Source: NIC37A-2 sp050289625 (GTDB lineage: Bacteria; Myxococcota_A; Polyangia; Polyangiales; Polyangiaceae). Taken from it: a DNA stretch of 18,562 nt. Below, piece after piece: positions 1 through 7,615 of the stretch. The position numbers and the translations under genes are program-made. The stretch spans positions 1 through 18,562 of the forward strand of contig JBNKGC010000114.1 of assembly GCA_050289625.1 (NCBI GenBank), read 5' to 3'. Each line of letters begins with the position of its first letter. Positions within the stretch are counted from its first letter, which is position 1. The notes under the pieces are model-generated. The model was not told where the DNA came from, did not search any database, and worked only from the letters and a program-made list of their open reading frames with translations.

Positions 1-16
1 AAGCGGAGCTTACGGA

Positions 17-70
17 GGGCGTCGCGGGTCCCCGCCCCATCAGGGGCCCGCGACGCCCGAAGCTCTTTTT
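17..70 (+). terminator. Strong intrinsic terminator
   Basis: Left arm 17-33 pairs with right arm 43-58 over 16 base pairs (one unpaired T at 29), closing a 9-nt loop (34-42). A T5 run follows at 66-70. This is the textbook layout of a Rho-independent terminator reading on the + strand. It would end a gene lying to the left of the window and separates it from purM. The opposite strand has no U-tract after the stem, so one-directional use is likely. Confidence 0.85.
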
Positions 71-125
71 CGCGCCGGGATCTAGCCTGGGTACGACGCC
101 GGGGGAGTGCTATGAGGCTCCCGCC

Positions 126-1199
126 ATGGCTGTGACCTATCGACAAGCAGGCGTCGACATCGACGAGGCGAACTCCCTCATCGAAAAGATCAAGCCTCTG
201 GCCGCTGCTACGCGCACCGCCCACGTACTCGGCGACGTGGGTGGCTTTGCCGGGCTTTGCGCCATTCCGAGCGGCCTCGAGGAACCAGTGCTGGTCAGCG
301 GCACCGACGGCGTCGGCACCAAGCTCAAGATCGCGTTTGCTCTGAACAAGCACGACACGATTGGCCAAGATCTGGTGGCCATGTGCGTCAACGACGTGAT
401 CACCACCGGCGCCCGCCCTCTGTTCTTCCTCGACTACTTCGGGACGGGCCGTCTCGCCGCCGAAACGGCCGCCGAGGTGATCCGGGGCATCGCAGACGGC
501 TGCAAGCTAGCCGGCTGCGCCCTGCTCGGGGGCGAAACCGCCGAGCTTCCGGGCATGTACGCTGACGGTGAGTACGACCTGGCGGGTTTCACCGTGGGAG
601 TCGCCGACAGGAAGCAACTCCTCGGTCCAAAGCGCGTCCAAACCGACGACGTCTTGATCGGCATCGCCTCGAGTGGCGTTCACTCGAACGGGTACTCCCT
701 CGCTCGTCGCGTCATCGAGCAAGAACTGAAGCTCGGCTTCGATTCGAAGGTGGAGAGCCTCGGCACCACGGTCGGCGAAGCCCTCCTCACGCCGACCCGC
801 ATTTACGCCAAGGCTGTCGCCGAGCTGATGGATGCGCTCGGCACCGACCTTCACGCCCTCTGTCACGTGACGGGCGGTGGGGTTCCGGAAAACCTGCCAC
901 GCGTTCTCCCGGGCGAGGTGAATGCCCGCATCGACGGTGCGCGTCCTTGGCCTGCCATCTTCAAGCTGATCGCCGAGGGAGGTCCCGTCGAGATCGGGGA
1001 GATGCGCAAGACGTTCAATTTGGGCATCGGCCTGATCGCGGTGGTCTCGAAAGACGCAGCCGATGCAGCCATCGCGTCTCTGAATGCTGCAGGCGAAGAT
1101 GCCTGGCGACTCGGTCACCTGGTGACCCGCGGCGAGACCCCTGCCGACGCAGCCGAGCGCGTCCTCTACGAAAACGATCCGGAGGAGTCTCGGCAGTGA
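126..1199 (+). CDS. purM: Phosphoribosylformylglycinamidine cyclo-ligase (AIR synthetase)
   Basis: PurM closes the imidazole ring of purines: formylglycinamidine ribonucleotide + ATP gives 5-aminoimidazole ribonucleotide, step 5 of cytosolic de novo IMP synthesis. The 357-aa product has family-standard length. The ATP/substrate signature SGTDGVGTKLK lies at residues 58-68, followed by GQDLVAMCVNDVITTGARP (80-98) and a LLGGETAELPGMY motif. The first residues (TYRQAGVDIDEAN) match the usual PurM N-terminus, so the ATG at 126 is well supported. The best purine-rich ribosome site (101-107) is rather far upstream and fits an out-of-frame ATG at 112 better. The stop overlaps the purN start, so the two are probably translationally coupled. 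Function is secure from sequence. Confidence 0.98.
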   Translation: MAVTYRQAGVDIDEANSLIEKIKPLAAATRTAHVLGDVGGFAGLCAIPSGLEEPVLVSGTDGVGTKLKIAFALNKHDTIGQDLVAMCVNDVITTGARPLFFLDYFGTGRLAAETAAEVIRGIADGCKLAGCALLGGETAELPGMYADGEYDLAGFTVGVADRKQLLGPKRVQTDDVLIGIASSGVHSNGYSLARRVIEQELKLGFDSKVESLGTTVGEALLTPTRIYAKAVAELMDALGTDLHALCHVTGGGVPENLPRVLPGEVNARIDGARPWPAIFKLIAEGGPVEIGEMRKTFNLGIGLIAVVSKDAADAAIASLNAAGEDAWRLGHLVTRGETPADAAERVLYENDPEESRQ

Positions 1200-1843
1200 C
1201 TCTAGAGCTCGGCGTCCTCGTCTCCGGTAGCGGCACGAACCTACAAGCCATTCTCGACGCGATCGAAAGCGGCACGCTGGACGCGAATGCCCGCTTGGTG
1301 CTGTCGAACAAGCCATCGGCATTTGCCCTGGAGCGAGCGAGCAAGGCACGAGTGCCCACTCGAGTCCTGAACCACCGTGAATTTCCATCGCGGGAAGCTT
1401 TCGACGAAGCCATGGTCGGCGCACTGCGCGAGGCGGGCGCCGAGTGGATCGTCCTGGCGGGGTTCATGCGCGTGCTGTCCCCCGTATTTCTCGATGCCTT
1501 CGAGAACCGCATCGTGAACATTCACCCCGCCCTTCTTCCAGCGTTTCCCGGCGTGGACGCCCAAAAGCAGGCTTTCGACTACGGCGTGAAGGTCGCCGGC
1601 TGCACCGTGCACTTCGTCGACGGGGGCGTAGATTCCGGTCCGATCATCCTGCAGCGCGCGGTCCCCGTGCTCGAAACGGACGATGAGACGAGCCTGCGCG
1701 CACGCATCCTCGAGCAGGAGCACGAGGCCTTCGTGTCCGCTCTGCGATGGATCGCCGAAGGCCGGGTGACCTTGGCCTCGTCCGATTCCGGGCGCACCAT
1801 CGTGCGCGTGACCCCATCAACGAGACAGCGCGAGGAGTCGTGA
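1196..1843 (+). CDS. purN: Phosphoribosylglycinamide formyltransferase
   Basis: PurN transfers a formyl group from 10-formyl-tetrahydrofolate to glycinamide ribonucleotide, step 3 of purine synthesis. The GTG start at 1196 overlaps the purM stop (GTGA) and has a strong site GGAGGAG at 1181-1187, 8 nt upstream. The 215-aa product begins with the phosphate-binding LVSGSGTNLQAI (residues 8-19). The catalytic triad is visible as Asn108 and His110 in NIHPALLPAFPG and Asp146 in VDSGPII. The length is normal for the family. A longer open frame reaching back to 947 is only the shadow of purM. purM-purN adjacency is common in bacteria; translational coupling is inferred from the overlap. Confidence 0.98.
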   Translation: MTLELGVLVSGSGTNLQAILDAIESGTLDANARLVLSNKPSAFALERASKARVPTRVLNHREFPSREAFDEAMVGALREAGAEWIVLAGFMRVLSPVFLDAFENRIVNIHPALLPAFPGVDAQKQAFDYGVKVAGCTVHFVDGGVDSGPIILQRAVPVLETDDETSLRARILEQEHEAFVSALRWIAEGRVTLASSDSGRTIVRVTPSTRQREES

Positions 1844-3429
1844 CGTCGCGTCACTACGACGTTGTCGTGCTGGGCCGCTCGATCGGCGCTTTGATGGCCG
1901 CTGCCCTCTTGGCCCGGAGGGACTTTCGTGTCCTCGTGCTCGGCCAGGGGCACAAGCCGCCGTTCTACCGCGTCGAAGGCCTCACCATGTGCCGTCGACC
2001 GTTCACGATGCTGTCGGCGACTTCGCCGAGCTTTCGACGGGTGATCCAGGAGCTCGCCCAGAGCCAACGGTTCCGGCGGCTGACGGTGCCACTAGATCCC
2101 ATGTTCGCGGTGCTGTCGCCAGGGCAGCGCTTGGAGCTGCCGCCAGACGTAGAATTGTTCGCCCGCGAAATCGATCGAGAGTTCCCCGAGATCCGTCAGC
2201 TGGTCGACGAGCTCTACGCCGCCTTCGCCGAGGTGAACGCGGCGGCTGACGCCGCCTTCGAAAAAGACGCGGTGTGGCCTCCCGGTTCCACCTGGGAACG
2301 ACTCGAGACGTCACGCATCGCTGGAACGCTTCCCTTCATCGACAGTCGACCGAGCGCACTGCTCGGCAAGTTCCCTGCGGAACATCCCTTTCGCGATGTC
2401 GTGCAAGCGCCGGTGGATTTCGCGACCCACCTCGATCTGCCGCCAGAGCAACTGCCCGCCTTCGCTTTGGCTCGCCTTCATGGGGCGTGGACTCGAGGGA
2501 TCCATTCACTGCCTCGAGGCGAGAAGGACCTCGCCGACTTCTTGATCGATCGCATCGAAGCTCACGGCGGGATCTGTCGCCTCGATGGACGCGCGGTCTC
2601 GATCATCGTGGAGCGAGGGCGCGTCGCCGGAATCGTCGAAGACGGCGAGGAAAGCGCGACGGGCGCCGGAGCGGTCGTCTCGTGCGATAGTGGCGAATTG
2701 ATCGCCGAGCTCGCCCACGGCGAAGGGATCACCCGGCGCGCGCGAGACGATTGGCCTCGACTCACGGCCACGACCGGTCGCTTCGTGGTTTCCCTGATAG
2801 CACGCACGCACGGCTTGCCGGTCCCTCTGCCCACCGAGTCTTTCCTCCTTCCAAAGAACCCCACTCCGCGGCGTCCCGTGGTGCACCTCGCCCGAATGGA
2901 TGCGGCGCGCTTCGAGGGGACGGTCGAACGCGACGAGGAAAGCGATCGCGAAGCCCGCACGCTCTTGGTTGCGGAAATGCTGCTCCCCGCACGAGGCAAT
3001 CTGACTCTGCTCGAGGCCCGAGAGGCGGTTGTCGGCACTGTGCGCGAATACCTGCCCTTCTTGGACGAGCACTTGATAGCCGTCGATTCGCCTCACGACG
3101 GCCTGCCGGCGTGGCTGTACGAAAAGGCCGCCGACGGCTCGCTACGTCGCCGAGAGCTCGATCGCATTCATCTGAAGGAGGCGACGGCGGGTCCCGAACC
3201 GATGGAGTGGCGCTACTCGGTGGAACCGGTCGGCTTCTTGGGGCTCGCCGGGGAATCGGTGCGAGGTCCCATCGCAGGCTCGTACTTGGTGGGACCCACG
3301 GTTCTCCCCGCTCTCGGCCAAGAAGGAGAGCTCCTCGCGGCCTGGGGAGCCGCGCGACTCATCACGAAGAAAGACCGGCGGCGACAGCGTATGCGTCGCC
3401 AAATGTGGACGAAGGTCGAGACCGGTTGA
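1840..3429 (+). CDS. FAD/NAD(P)-binding oxidoreductase, phytoene desaturase-like fold
   Basis: The GTG at 1840 overlaps the purN stop (GTGA) and gives 529 aa. The dinucleotide-binding beta-alpha-beta unit begins at once: YDVVVLGRSIGALMAA at residues 6-21, followed by LLARRDFRVLVLGQG, with a relaxed GxSxGA glycine pattern instead of GxGxxG. The C-terminal segment at about 484-508 (VGPTVLPALGQEGELLAAW) resembles the FAD-closing motif of phytoene dehydrogenase/amine oxidase-like enzymes. The last 20 residues are very basic. An in-frame ATG at 1747 would lie deep in purN and add residues before the Rossmann fold, so it was rejected. A GAGGAG sits only 2 nt before the GTG, so initiation probably depends on coupling to purN. 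Substrate unknown; nothing visible ties it to purine synthesis besides co-transcription. It could be a carotenoid/lipid oxidoreductase or a maintained non-catalytic relative. Confidence 0.8.
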   Translation: MTSRHYDVVVLGRSIGALMAAALLARRDFRVLVLGQGHKPPFYRVEGLTMCRRPFTMLSATSPSFRRVIQELAQSQRFRRLTVPLDPMFAVLSPGQRLELPPDVELFAREIDREFPEIRQLVDELYAAFAEVNAAADAAFEKDAVWPPGSTWERLETSRIAGTLPFIDSRPSALLGKFPAEHPFRDVVQAPVDFATHLDLPPEQLPAFALARLHGAWTRGIHSLPRGEKDLADFLIDRIEAHGGICRLDGRAVSIIVERGRVAGIVEDGEESATGAGAVVSCDSGELIAELAHGEGITRRARDDWPRLTATTGRFVVSLIARTHGLPVPLPTESFLLPKNPTPRRPVVHLARMDAARFEGTVERDEESDREARTLLVAEMLLPARGNLTLLEAREAVVGTVREYLPFLDEHLIAVDSPHDGLPAWLYEKAADGSLRRRELDRIHLKEATAGPEPMEWRYSVEPVGFLGLAGESVRGPIAGSYLVGPTVLPALGQEGELLAAWGAARLITKKDRRRQRMRRQMWTKVETG

Positions 3430-3547
3430 GGCCCGGGCGCACCGTCACGACGGAGTACCCCGCTCTCCGCCACGGCCCCACCCCACACCACAGAACCGCG
3501 GCGCCATCCTTTTTGGCCGCTGTCTTTCCGGTAAATTGGAGTGGCCG

Positions 3548-4756
3548 ATGTCCATCCCCACCCCGGTTCTTCACGACCAAGGTCCGCGCGTCGCACGCAC
3601 GCTGTCCACCTTGGTTGCGTGCGCAACGCTCGTCTGCGCGGCCTCGTGGTCATCCCCAGCGCACGCTTCCGATGAGCCCATCTTCCTACCGACGATCCAC
3701 GGTGAAACGGCTCACCGCCACGCGAAAGCGTTGACGGAGGCGTTGTCGCACGAAATCGAATCCGACGATCGGTTCACGCTCGCCGAGCGGGATTTCTCCC
3801 TCGAGGTGCTCGGCCTGACGTCGAACTGCGAACTGCCGCCGGACGCAGCCTGCCAAGAGAAATTCGCAGAGAGAATGGGGGCTAAACGATACATCTGGGG
3901 CACGGTCGCAAAGCAGGCGGGGCAGGTGACGGCGCGCGTTCACCTCTGGGAGCGCGGCGGACAGAAGGCGGAGGTCACCGTCCGTTACCGCTCCGATCTC
4001 AAGCATGGAGACGACCTCGGCCTCCGGAAGGTCGCACACCGCATCGTGCAAAAGCTCCTCGCTCCGGACGAGCGGGATCGGGCCCCCGAAGGGGAGCTCT
4101 ATGTGACGGCAGAAAACGTGAGCGGGACGCTGACCATCAATGGTCGCCCCGCCGGCAGGATCGAGAACGGCTACGCCGAACGCATGCTGCCCCCTGGCGA
4201 TTACCACGTGCTGATCCGAGCGCCCGGGTACCAAGACGTCTCCGGTCGCATCACCGTGACGGAGGACGGACCGGCAGACTTGATGCTATCGCCGCGCAAG
4301 CGCGACATCCCTCGAGATTCGGACGATTCCGGTCCCGTGAGCAATCGCGTGGCGGGCTACGGAGCCCTGGTGGTCGGCGGAGCGCTGACCCTGGCGGGCG
4401 GGTACTCTTCCTGGCGGGTGCACCAGGTCAACCAGGACGAGGCCTATCGAGGCTATCGGGAGGCGCTCGCGAAGAACGAGCGCGCCTGCGACGAAGCCGC
4501 ACACGGCCGGGTGATCCCCGGTCAGGCATCGCCTTCGGAAATCGACGATCTGTGCGACAGCGCAAAGGCATTTCAGGGGATGCAGTTCGTCTTTTTCGGG
4601 CTGGGCGGCGCCGCTCTGGCCGGTGGCGTCATCTTGCTGCTCACGGCGAAAGACCGAACCACAACTCCTGAGGACACCGCTCGAACCAGTTCCGTCAGGC
4701 CGCACGTCGCCGTCGGACCGAGTAGCGCACGACTCGACATCCGCCTCGATTTCTGA
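3548..4756 (+). CDS. Secreted PEGA-domain protein with two C-terminal membrane segments
   Basis: The start chosen is ATG 3548, preceded by GGAG at 3538-3541 (6-nt spacing); a TTG at 3536 is in frame but lies inside that site. The 402-aa product has an extended signal peptide with likely cleavage after AHA (residue 40). Residues 45-172 form a small alpha/beta domain with Cys94 and Cys102, reminiscent of the LpoB/TolB-N type fold common in myxobacterial envelope proteins (inference). A PEGA beta-sandwich domain at about 183-248 contains LPPGDYHVLIRAPGYQDVSG. Two hydrophobic segments lie at about 267-287 and 347-367, separated by a charged stretch with Cys314 and Cys336. The protein ends in Phe. 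PEGA domains are thought to bind cell-wall or surface polymers. Function unknown; rsmD follows after 12 bp and may share the transcript. Confidence 0.85.
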   Translation: MSIPTPVLHDQGPRVARTLSTLVACATLVCAASWSSPAHASDEPIFLPTIHGETAHRHAKALTEALSHEIESDDRFTLAERDFSLEVLGLTSNCELPPDAACQEKFAERMGAKRYIWGTVAKQAGQVTARVHLWERGGQKAEVTVRYRSDLKHGDDLGLRKVAHRIVQKLLAPDERDRAPEGELYVTAENVSGTLTINGRPAGRIENGYAERMLPPGDYHVLIRAPGYQDVSGRITVTEDGPADLMLSPRKRDIPRDSDDSGPVSNRVAGYGALVVGGALTLAGGYSSWRVHQVNQDEAYRGYREALAKNERACDEAAHGRVIPGQASPSEIDDLCDSAKAFQGMQFVFFGLGGAALAGGVILLLTAKDRTTTPEDTARTSSVRPHVAVGPSSARLDIRLDF

Positions 4757-4768
4757 GCATCACTTCCC

Positions 4769-5350
4769 ATGCGCATCATCGCCGGAAGCCTGCGCGGTCG
4801 CCGTTTGGTGGCGCCGAAGGGGCTCGAGACACGCCCAACGACCGACCGCGTCCGCGAAGCGTGGTTCTCCATGCTTCACACGATTTCTGGTCGCGTCATC
4901 GACATCTATGCCGGGACCGGAGCGCTCGGATTCGAGGCCTTGTCGCGGGGAGCGCACTCCGTCGTGTTCGTGGAGAGTGCGCGACCCGCGCTTCAAGCAA
5001 TTCAGAAGAATGCCGAAGCGCTCGGAGTCTCCGAACGCATCACCCTGATCGGGGCGCCCGTGGAGCGGGCGGTGGCCGCAATTGCTCGCCAGGGTCCCTA
5101 CGATTTGATCGTCACCGATCCTCCGTGGACAGCGATGGAGTCCGCCGAGCGAGCGCTTCGTCGGTTGATTCGCCCTGCCCTGCTCTCCTCGGAGGCCCGC
5201 ATGGTTCTCGGGCACCCGAAGGGTCGTCCCGTGGCTCTCGGTGCGGAGTCGGGGCTCGAGGTGCTCAGTAGTCGCTCCTGGGGCGACTCGGCCGCGACTT
5301 TCTTCGAGCGCTCGCACGCCGCTCACCAATCGTCGCACAAGCTGGAATGA
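4769..5350 (+). CDS. rsmD: 16S rRNA (guanine(966)-N(2))-methyltransferase
   Basis: RsmD uses S-adenosylmethionine to methylate N2 of G966 (E. coli numbering) in 16S rRNA of the assembled small subunit. The 193-aa product starts with the family hallmark MRIIAGSLRGRRL, followed by TRPTTDRVREAWFSML, the SAM-binding motif IDIYAGTGALGFEALSRGA (about 44-62), and the catalytic DPPW motif in YDLIVTDPPW. The length is normal. It follows the PEGA gene by 12 bp, without a clear ribosome site, so read-through and coupling are plausible. In many bacteria coaD follows rsmD; here it does not. Confidence 0.97.
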   Translation: MRIIAGSLRGRRLVAPKGLETRPTTDRVREAWFSMLHTISGRVIDIYAGTGALGFEALSRGAHSVVFVESARPALQAIQKNAEALGVSERITLIGAPVERAVAAIARQGPYDLIVTDPPWTAMESAERALRRLIRPALLSSEARMVLGHPKGRPVALGAESGLEVLSSRSWGDSAATFFERSHAAHQSSHKLE

Positions 5351-5434
5351 CCAACTTCTCGAAATCAGGGCTCATCGCAAGCGATGCTCGCCTGGCCTGC
5401 GAATCACCGGCTCGCATGCCGCGGCGGGTCTGGC

Positions 5435-5440
5435 TATAGT
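5435..5440 (+). promoter_or_regulatory. Candidate -10 element TATAGT close to a start codon
   Basis: TATAGT matches five of six bases of the sigma70 -10 consensus and lies 9 nt before ATG 5450. No convincing -35 box is seen at 16-18 bp. There is also no Shine-Dalgarno sequence between it and the ATG. If used, transcription would start within a few bases of the ATG. Confidence 0.4.
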
Positions 5441-5449
5441 CGTCCATCG

Positions 5450-6052
5450 ATGACCAGCACCGCCCCTCCTCCGCCTCCGAAGTCGGGCGGTAGTCTCGGA
5501 TACCTCGTCGCCGCGGGTCTCATGGCCATTGCCATCGCCGGCCTCTTGTATTGGAAGTTGGGCGCAAAGAAGGAAGAGCCTCCAGCCAAAGCAGCTCCTT
5601 CCCCGAAGGTCGAGGAGCAGAAGGAAGAGGTGACCTTCACCGAACCGCCACCTCCACCTCCGCCAGAAGAAGAGCTCGCCGAAGAAGAGAAGAAGGCGAC
5701 CGCGGAGAAACCGAAGGCCAAGAAGTCCACCGGGGGCGGTGCCTGCGCGCAGCCTTGCGAGGGCACGCTCACCGTGCAGGGTCAGCAAGCCCTGGCCGCC
5801 AAGGGAGGCCAGGCACGCAATTGTTACCAGCGCGCCCTGCGCCAGAACTCCACCTTGTCAGGCAAGATGATGGTGGCAATCACCGTCAGCTCGACTGGCC
5901 AGGCCTGCAGCGCGAGCATCACCCAGGATGCTCTCGGAGACCACACGGTGTCCAATTGCGTGGTGCAGATGTTCCGATCGGGAAAGTATCCCGCACCTCA
6001 AGGGGGATGTGTGAACGCGCAAGTCCCGTTGAACTTCACCCCTGCGCAGTAG
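5450..6052 (+). CDS. AgmX/PglI C-terminal domain protein (TonB-like periplasmic tail)
   Basis: A 200-aa protein with a Pro-rich N-terminus, one membrane segment at about 17-37 (LGYLVAAGLMAIAIAGLLYW), and a Pro/Glu/Lys-rich periplasm-spanning linker at about 40-95. The C-terminal domain at about 105-198 has the pattern of the myxobacterial AgmX/PglI tail (ARNCYQRALRQNSTLSGKM ... GKYPAPQGGCVNAQVPLNF), a TonB-C-like fold. Six cysteines (99, 103, 125, 153, 170, 187) are all predicted periplasmic and probably form disulfides. ATG 5450 was chosen because the Pro-rich tail and membrane helix start there; the longer reading to 5384 lacks support. Relatives in Myxococcus act in gliding motility/envelope complexes, but most family members are uncharacterised, and motility is not implied by sequence alone. 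Confidence 0.85.
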   Translation: MTSTAPPPPPKSGGSLGYLVAAGLMAIAIAGLLYWKLGAKKEEPPAKAAPSPKVEEQKEEVTFTEPPPPPPPEEELAEEEKKATAEKPKAKKSTGGGACAQPCEGTLTVQGQQALAAKGGQARNCYQRALRQNSTLSGKMMVAITVSSTGQACSASITQDALGDHTVSNCVVQMFRSGKYPAPQGGCVNAQVPLNFTPAQ

Positions 6053-6087
6053 CCACCACTGCAACGTAAATCGCAAAGTAGAATGAG

Positions 6088-6351
6088 ATGACGTCGCGCT
6101 CGACACTTCGACTCACCTGCGCTCTCCTTTTCGTCTTGGCTCTCTCGAGCGCAGCTGCGGGCTGCGGCAGCGATGGGGTGACGCCAGATTGCCCCCCGAT
6201 GCCCCTGGCTGAAGATCTGGGGGTCGCAGGTGCGGCAGCAGTGCTCGACGACCCGGATTTTCTCGCCTGGCGCAACGAGGCCGCCGCGAAGGATTGCGCG
6301 ACCCTTCCCGGGGCACAGTTGCCCTTCGGCGCGGCTGGCGCAGGCGGGTGA
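6088..6351 (+). CDS. Small lipoprotein
   Basis: An 87-aa product with a basic start (MTSRSTLRL), a hydrophobic segment LTCALLFVLALSSAAAG, and a lipobox-type AAGC with Cys26 as the lipid-bearing residue. The mature part is about 60 residues, acidic and Ala/Pro-rich, with Cys35 and Cys70 possibly paired. No known domain is recognised. A TAGAAT hexamer lies at 6079-6084, only 3 nt before the ATG. The TGA overlaps the GTG start of truA, so the two are probably co-translated. The lipobox lacks Leu at -3, so lipidation is likely but not certain. Genuine status is supported by the signal sequence, the overlap with truA and its position between + strand genes. Confidence 0.75.
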   Translation: MTSRSTLRLTCALLFVLALSSAAAGCGSDGVTPDCPPMPLAEDLGVAGAAAVLDDPDFLAWRNEAAAKDCATLPGAQLPFGAAGAGG

Positions 6352-7193
6352 CCCTCGACGAACGAAACGCTGCGGAAGAAGCGTCGCAGCGCAAGCGCCG
6401 GCAGGGCGCCTTCGGAGTCTTGCTCACCGTCGCCTACGACGGACACCATTTCTCCGGGTTCGTCCGACAGGACAACGCGCGGACCATCGCGGGTGAGCTC
6501 GATGGTGCCATTCGCACCATCGATCCAAAGGCCGCGCCCGTGATCGGCGTGAGCCGCACCGACGCCGGGGTACACTCGGCAGGTAACCCGGCCGTCTTCC
6601 GCACCGACCGCGACTTGTCCTCACGCAGTTGGGTGCTCGCGCTCTCTCAACACTTGCCTGACGAGATCTCCGTCGTGCGTGCAGCCAAAGTCGTCCCCGA
6701 CTTCGACCCGCGTCCTCACGCCCTGTTCAAGCGTTACCGGTACAGAATCCTCGCTTCCAAAGTTCGCGATCCATTTCTCGAGGGGCGCGCGTGGCGCGTC
6801 CACAACGAGATGGATCTCGAAGCCATGCAAACGGAGGCAGCCCACCTCGTCGGCGAGCACGACTTCGCAGCCTTTCGCAGCGCGCGAGACGAGCGCGAAA
6901 CGACAGTCCGTCGTCTCCACTCCGTTGTGGTCGCTCCCGCCGTGGGCGACGTCCGCTCTGTGGACATCGAGGTGACGGGCAATCGGTTCCTCTACAACAT
7001 GGTGCGGATCATCGCGGGCACCATCGTCGACGTGGGACGCGGTCGATTGAAACCGGGCGCGGTACTCCGAGCGCTCGAATCGAAGCGTCGAGAGGACCTG
7101 GGCATGACCGCTCCCCCCGACGGTCTCTACTTGGAGCACGTCGAACTCGACGAAACTGGCGAAGAAGTCTGGCCTCCGGACGAATCGGCGTAG
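6348..7193 (+). CDS. truA: tRNA pseudouridine(38-40) synthase
   Basis: TruA isomerises uridines 38, 39 and 40 in the anticodon stem-loop of many tRNAs. The GTG at 6348 overlaps the lipoprotein stop (GTGA) and yields 281 aa. The catalytic Asp72 is in SRTDAGVHS (69-77). Also visible are LTVAYDGHHFSGFVRQ near the N-terminus, FKRYRYRI, and NRFLYNMVRIIAGTIVDVG. About 20 charged residues precede the first conserved strand, slightly more than usual. An in-frame ATG at 6294 lies within the lipoprotein gene and would add a basic stretch not typical of the family. Function is secure. Confidence 0.97.
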   Translation: MTLDERNAAEEASQRKRRQGAFGVLLTVAYDGHHFSGFVRQDNARTIAGELDGAIRTIDPKAAPVIGVSRTDAGVHSAGNPAVFRTDRDLSSRSWVLALSQHLPDEISVVRAAKVVPDFDPRPHALFKRYRYRILASKVRDPFLEGRAWRVHNEMDLEAMQTEAAHLVGEHDFAAFRSARDERETTVRRLHSVVVAPAVGDVRSVDIEVTGNRFLYNMVRIIAGTIVDVGRGRLKPGAVLRALESKRREDLGMTAPPDGLYLEHVELDETGEEVWPPDESA

Positions 7194-7585
7194 AGCGGCT
7201 CGCGGCAACTCGAAACGGATGTGGGCCAGCTCGCTGAGCCAGCTCCTCGCTCCGTCTGGTTGAACCTCTTGTCGGAGCAGACTGGTCACACCTGTTCCGT
7301 GAGCTGCGCTGCGCCCCAATCCCTTTCGTCGTCCCTTCGACGAAAGAAAATCGCGTGTCGGCCGCACATCCTCGGTGGGAAAGATCGCTGCATCCCCGGA
7401 CCATTGCCATCGCAGAGCGAGCTGGACCTGCGGAGCGAAGCGGAGTTCGCGGTGTGCCGCTCCGCTACGGCAAGCGGCCGTGCAGCAAAGCTTGCGCGGT
7501 GAGGTTCGCGAGGAAGCCTTCAAATGCCGCAGGCAACACGCCGAACGACCAAGGAAATGCTCACGCCGAGCGCAGCTCGCGCGCG
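7194..7585. other. Intergenic region without a recognised gene
   Basis: About 390 bp between truA and the sphingolipid-gene promoter. Open frames here on both strands have compositions rich in Arg, Ser and Pro, with no recognisable motif, and look like chance frames. The only clear structure is a perfect 9-bp inverted repeat, 7323-7331 with 7338-7346 (6-nt loop), followed by A's, not T's, so it is not an intrinsic terminator on the + strand. A weaker hairpin can be drawn at about 7276-7300. No tRNA or riboswitch consensus was recognised. Confidence 0.6.
7323..7346. repeat. Perfect 9-bp inverted repeat, 6-nt loop
   Basis: CTTTCGTCG at 7323-7331 is the reverse complement of CGACGAAAG at 7338-7346. 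It lies about 240 bp upstream of the spt promoter. It could be a hairpin in an RNA or a two-fold symmetric protein site. No T-run follows on either strand. Confidence 0.6.
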
Positions 7586-7615
7586 TTGACGCGTCCCCCA
7601 CTCGTCGCCTAGCTT
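7586..7615 (+). promoter_or_regulatory. Sigma70-like promoter for the sphingolipid gene
   Basis: TTGACG at 7586-7591 (five of six to the -35 consensus), an 18-bp spacer, then TAGCTT at 7610-7615. Transcription would begin near 7621-7623, giving a leader of about 195 nt before ATG 7817. The element sits alone in a noncoding stretch, which favours its being real. The in-frame GTG at 7619 falls almost exactly at the predicted start point. Confidence 0.55.

Noticed and set aside
507..1424. 305-codon minus-strand frame opposite purM/purN
   Set aside because: Shadow of purM and purN by codon structure; no motif or plausible start context.
2751..3734. 327-codon + strand frame across the oxidoreductase end and the PEGA gene start
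   Set aside because: Arg/Ser/Pro-rich and crosses two well-supported genes in another frame.
7194..7585. Possible tRNA or riboswitch in the intergenic region
   Set aside because: No T-arm consensus (GTTCRANNC) in a cloverleaf context and no riboswitch core recognised; only a simple hairpin is present.
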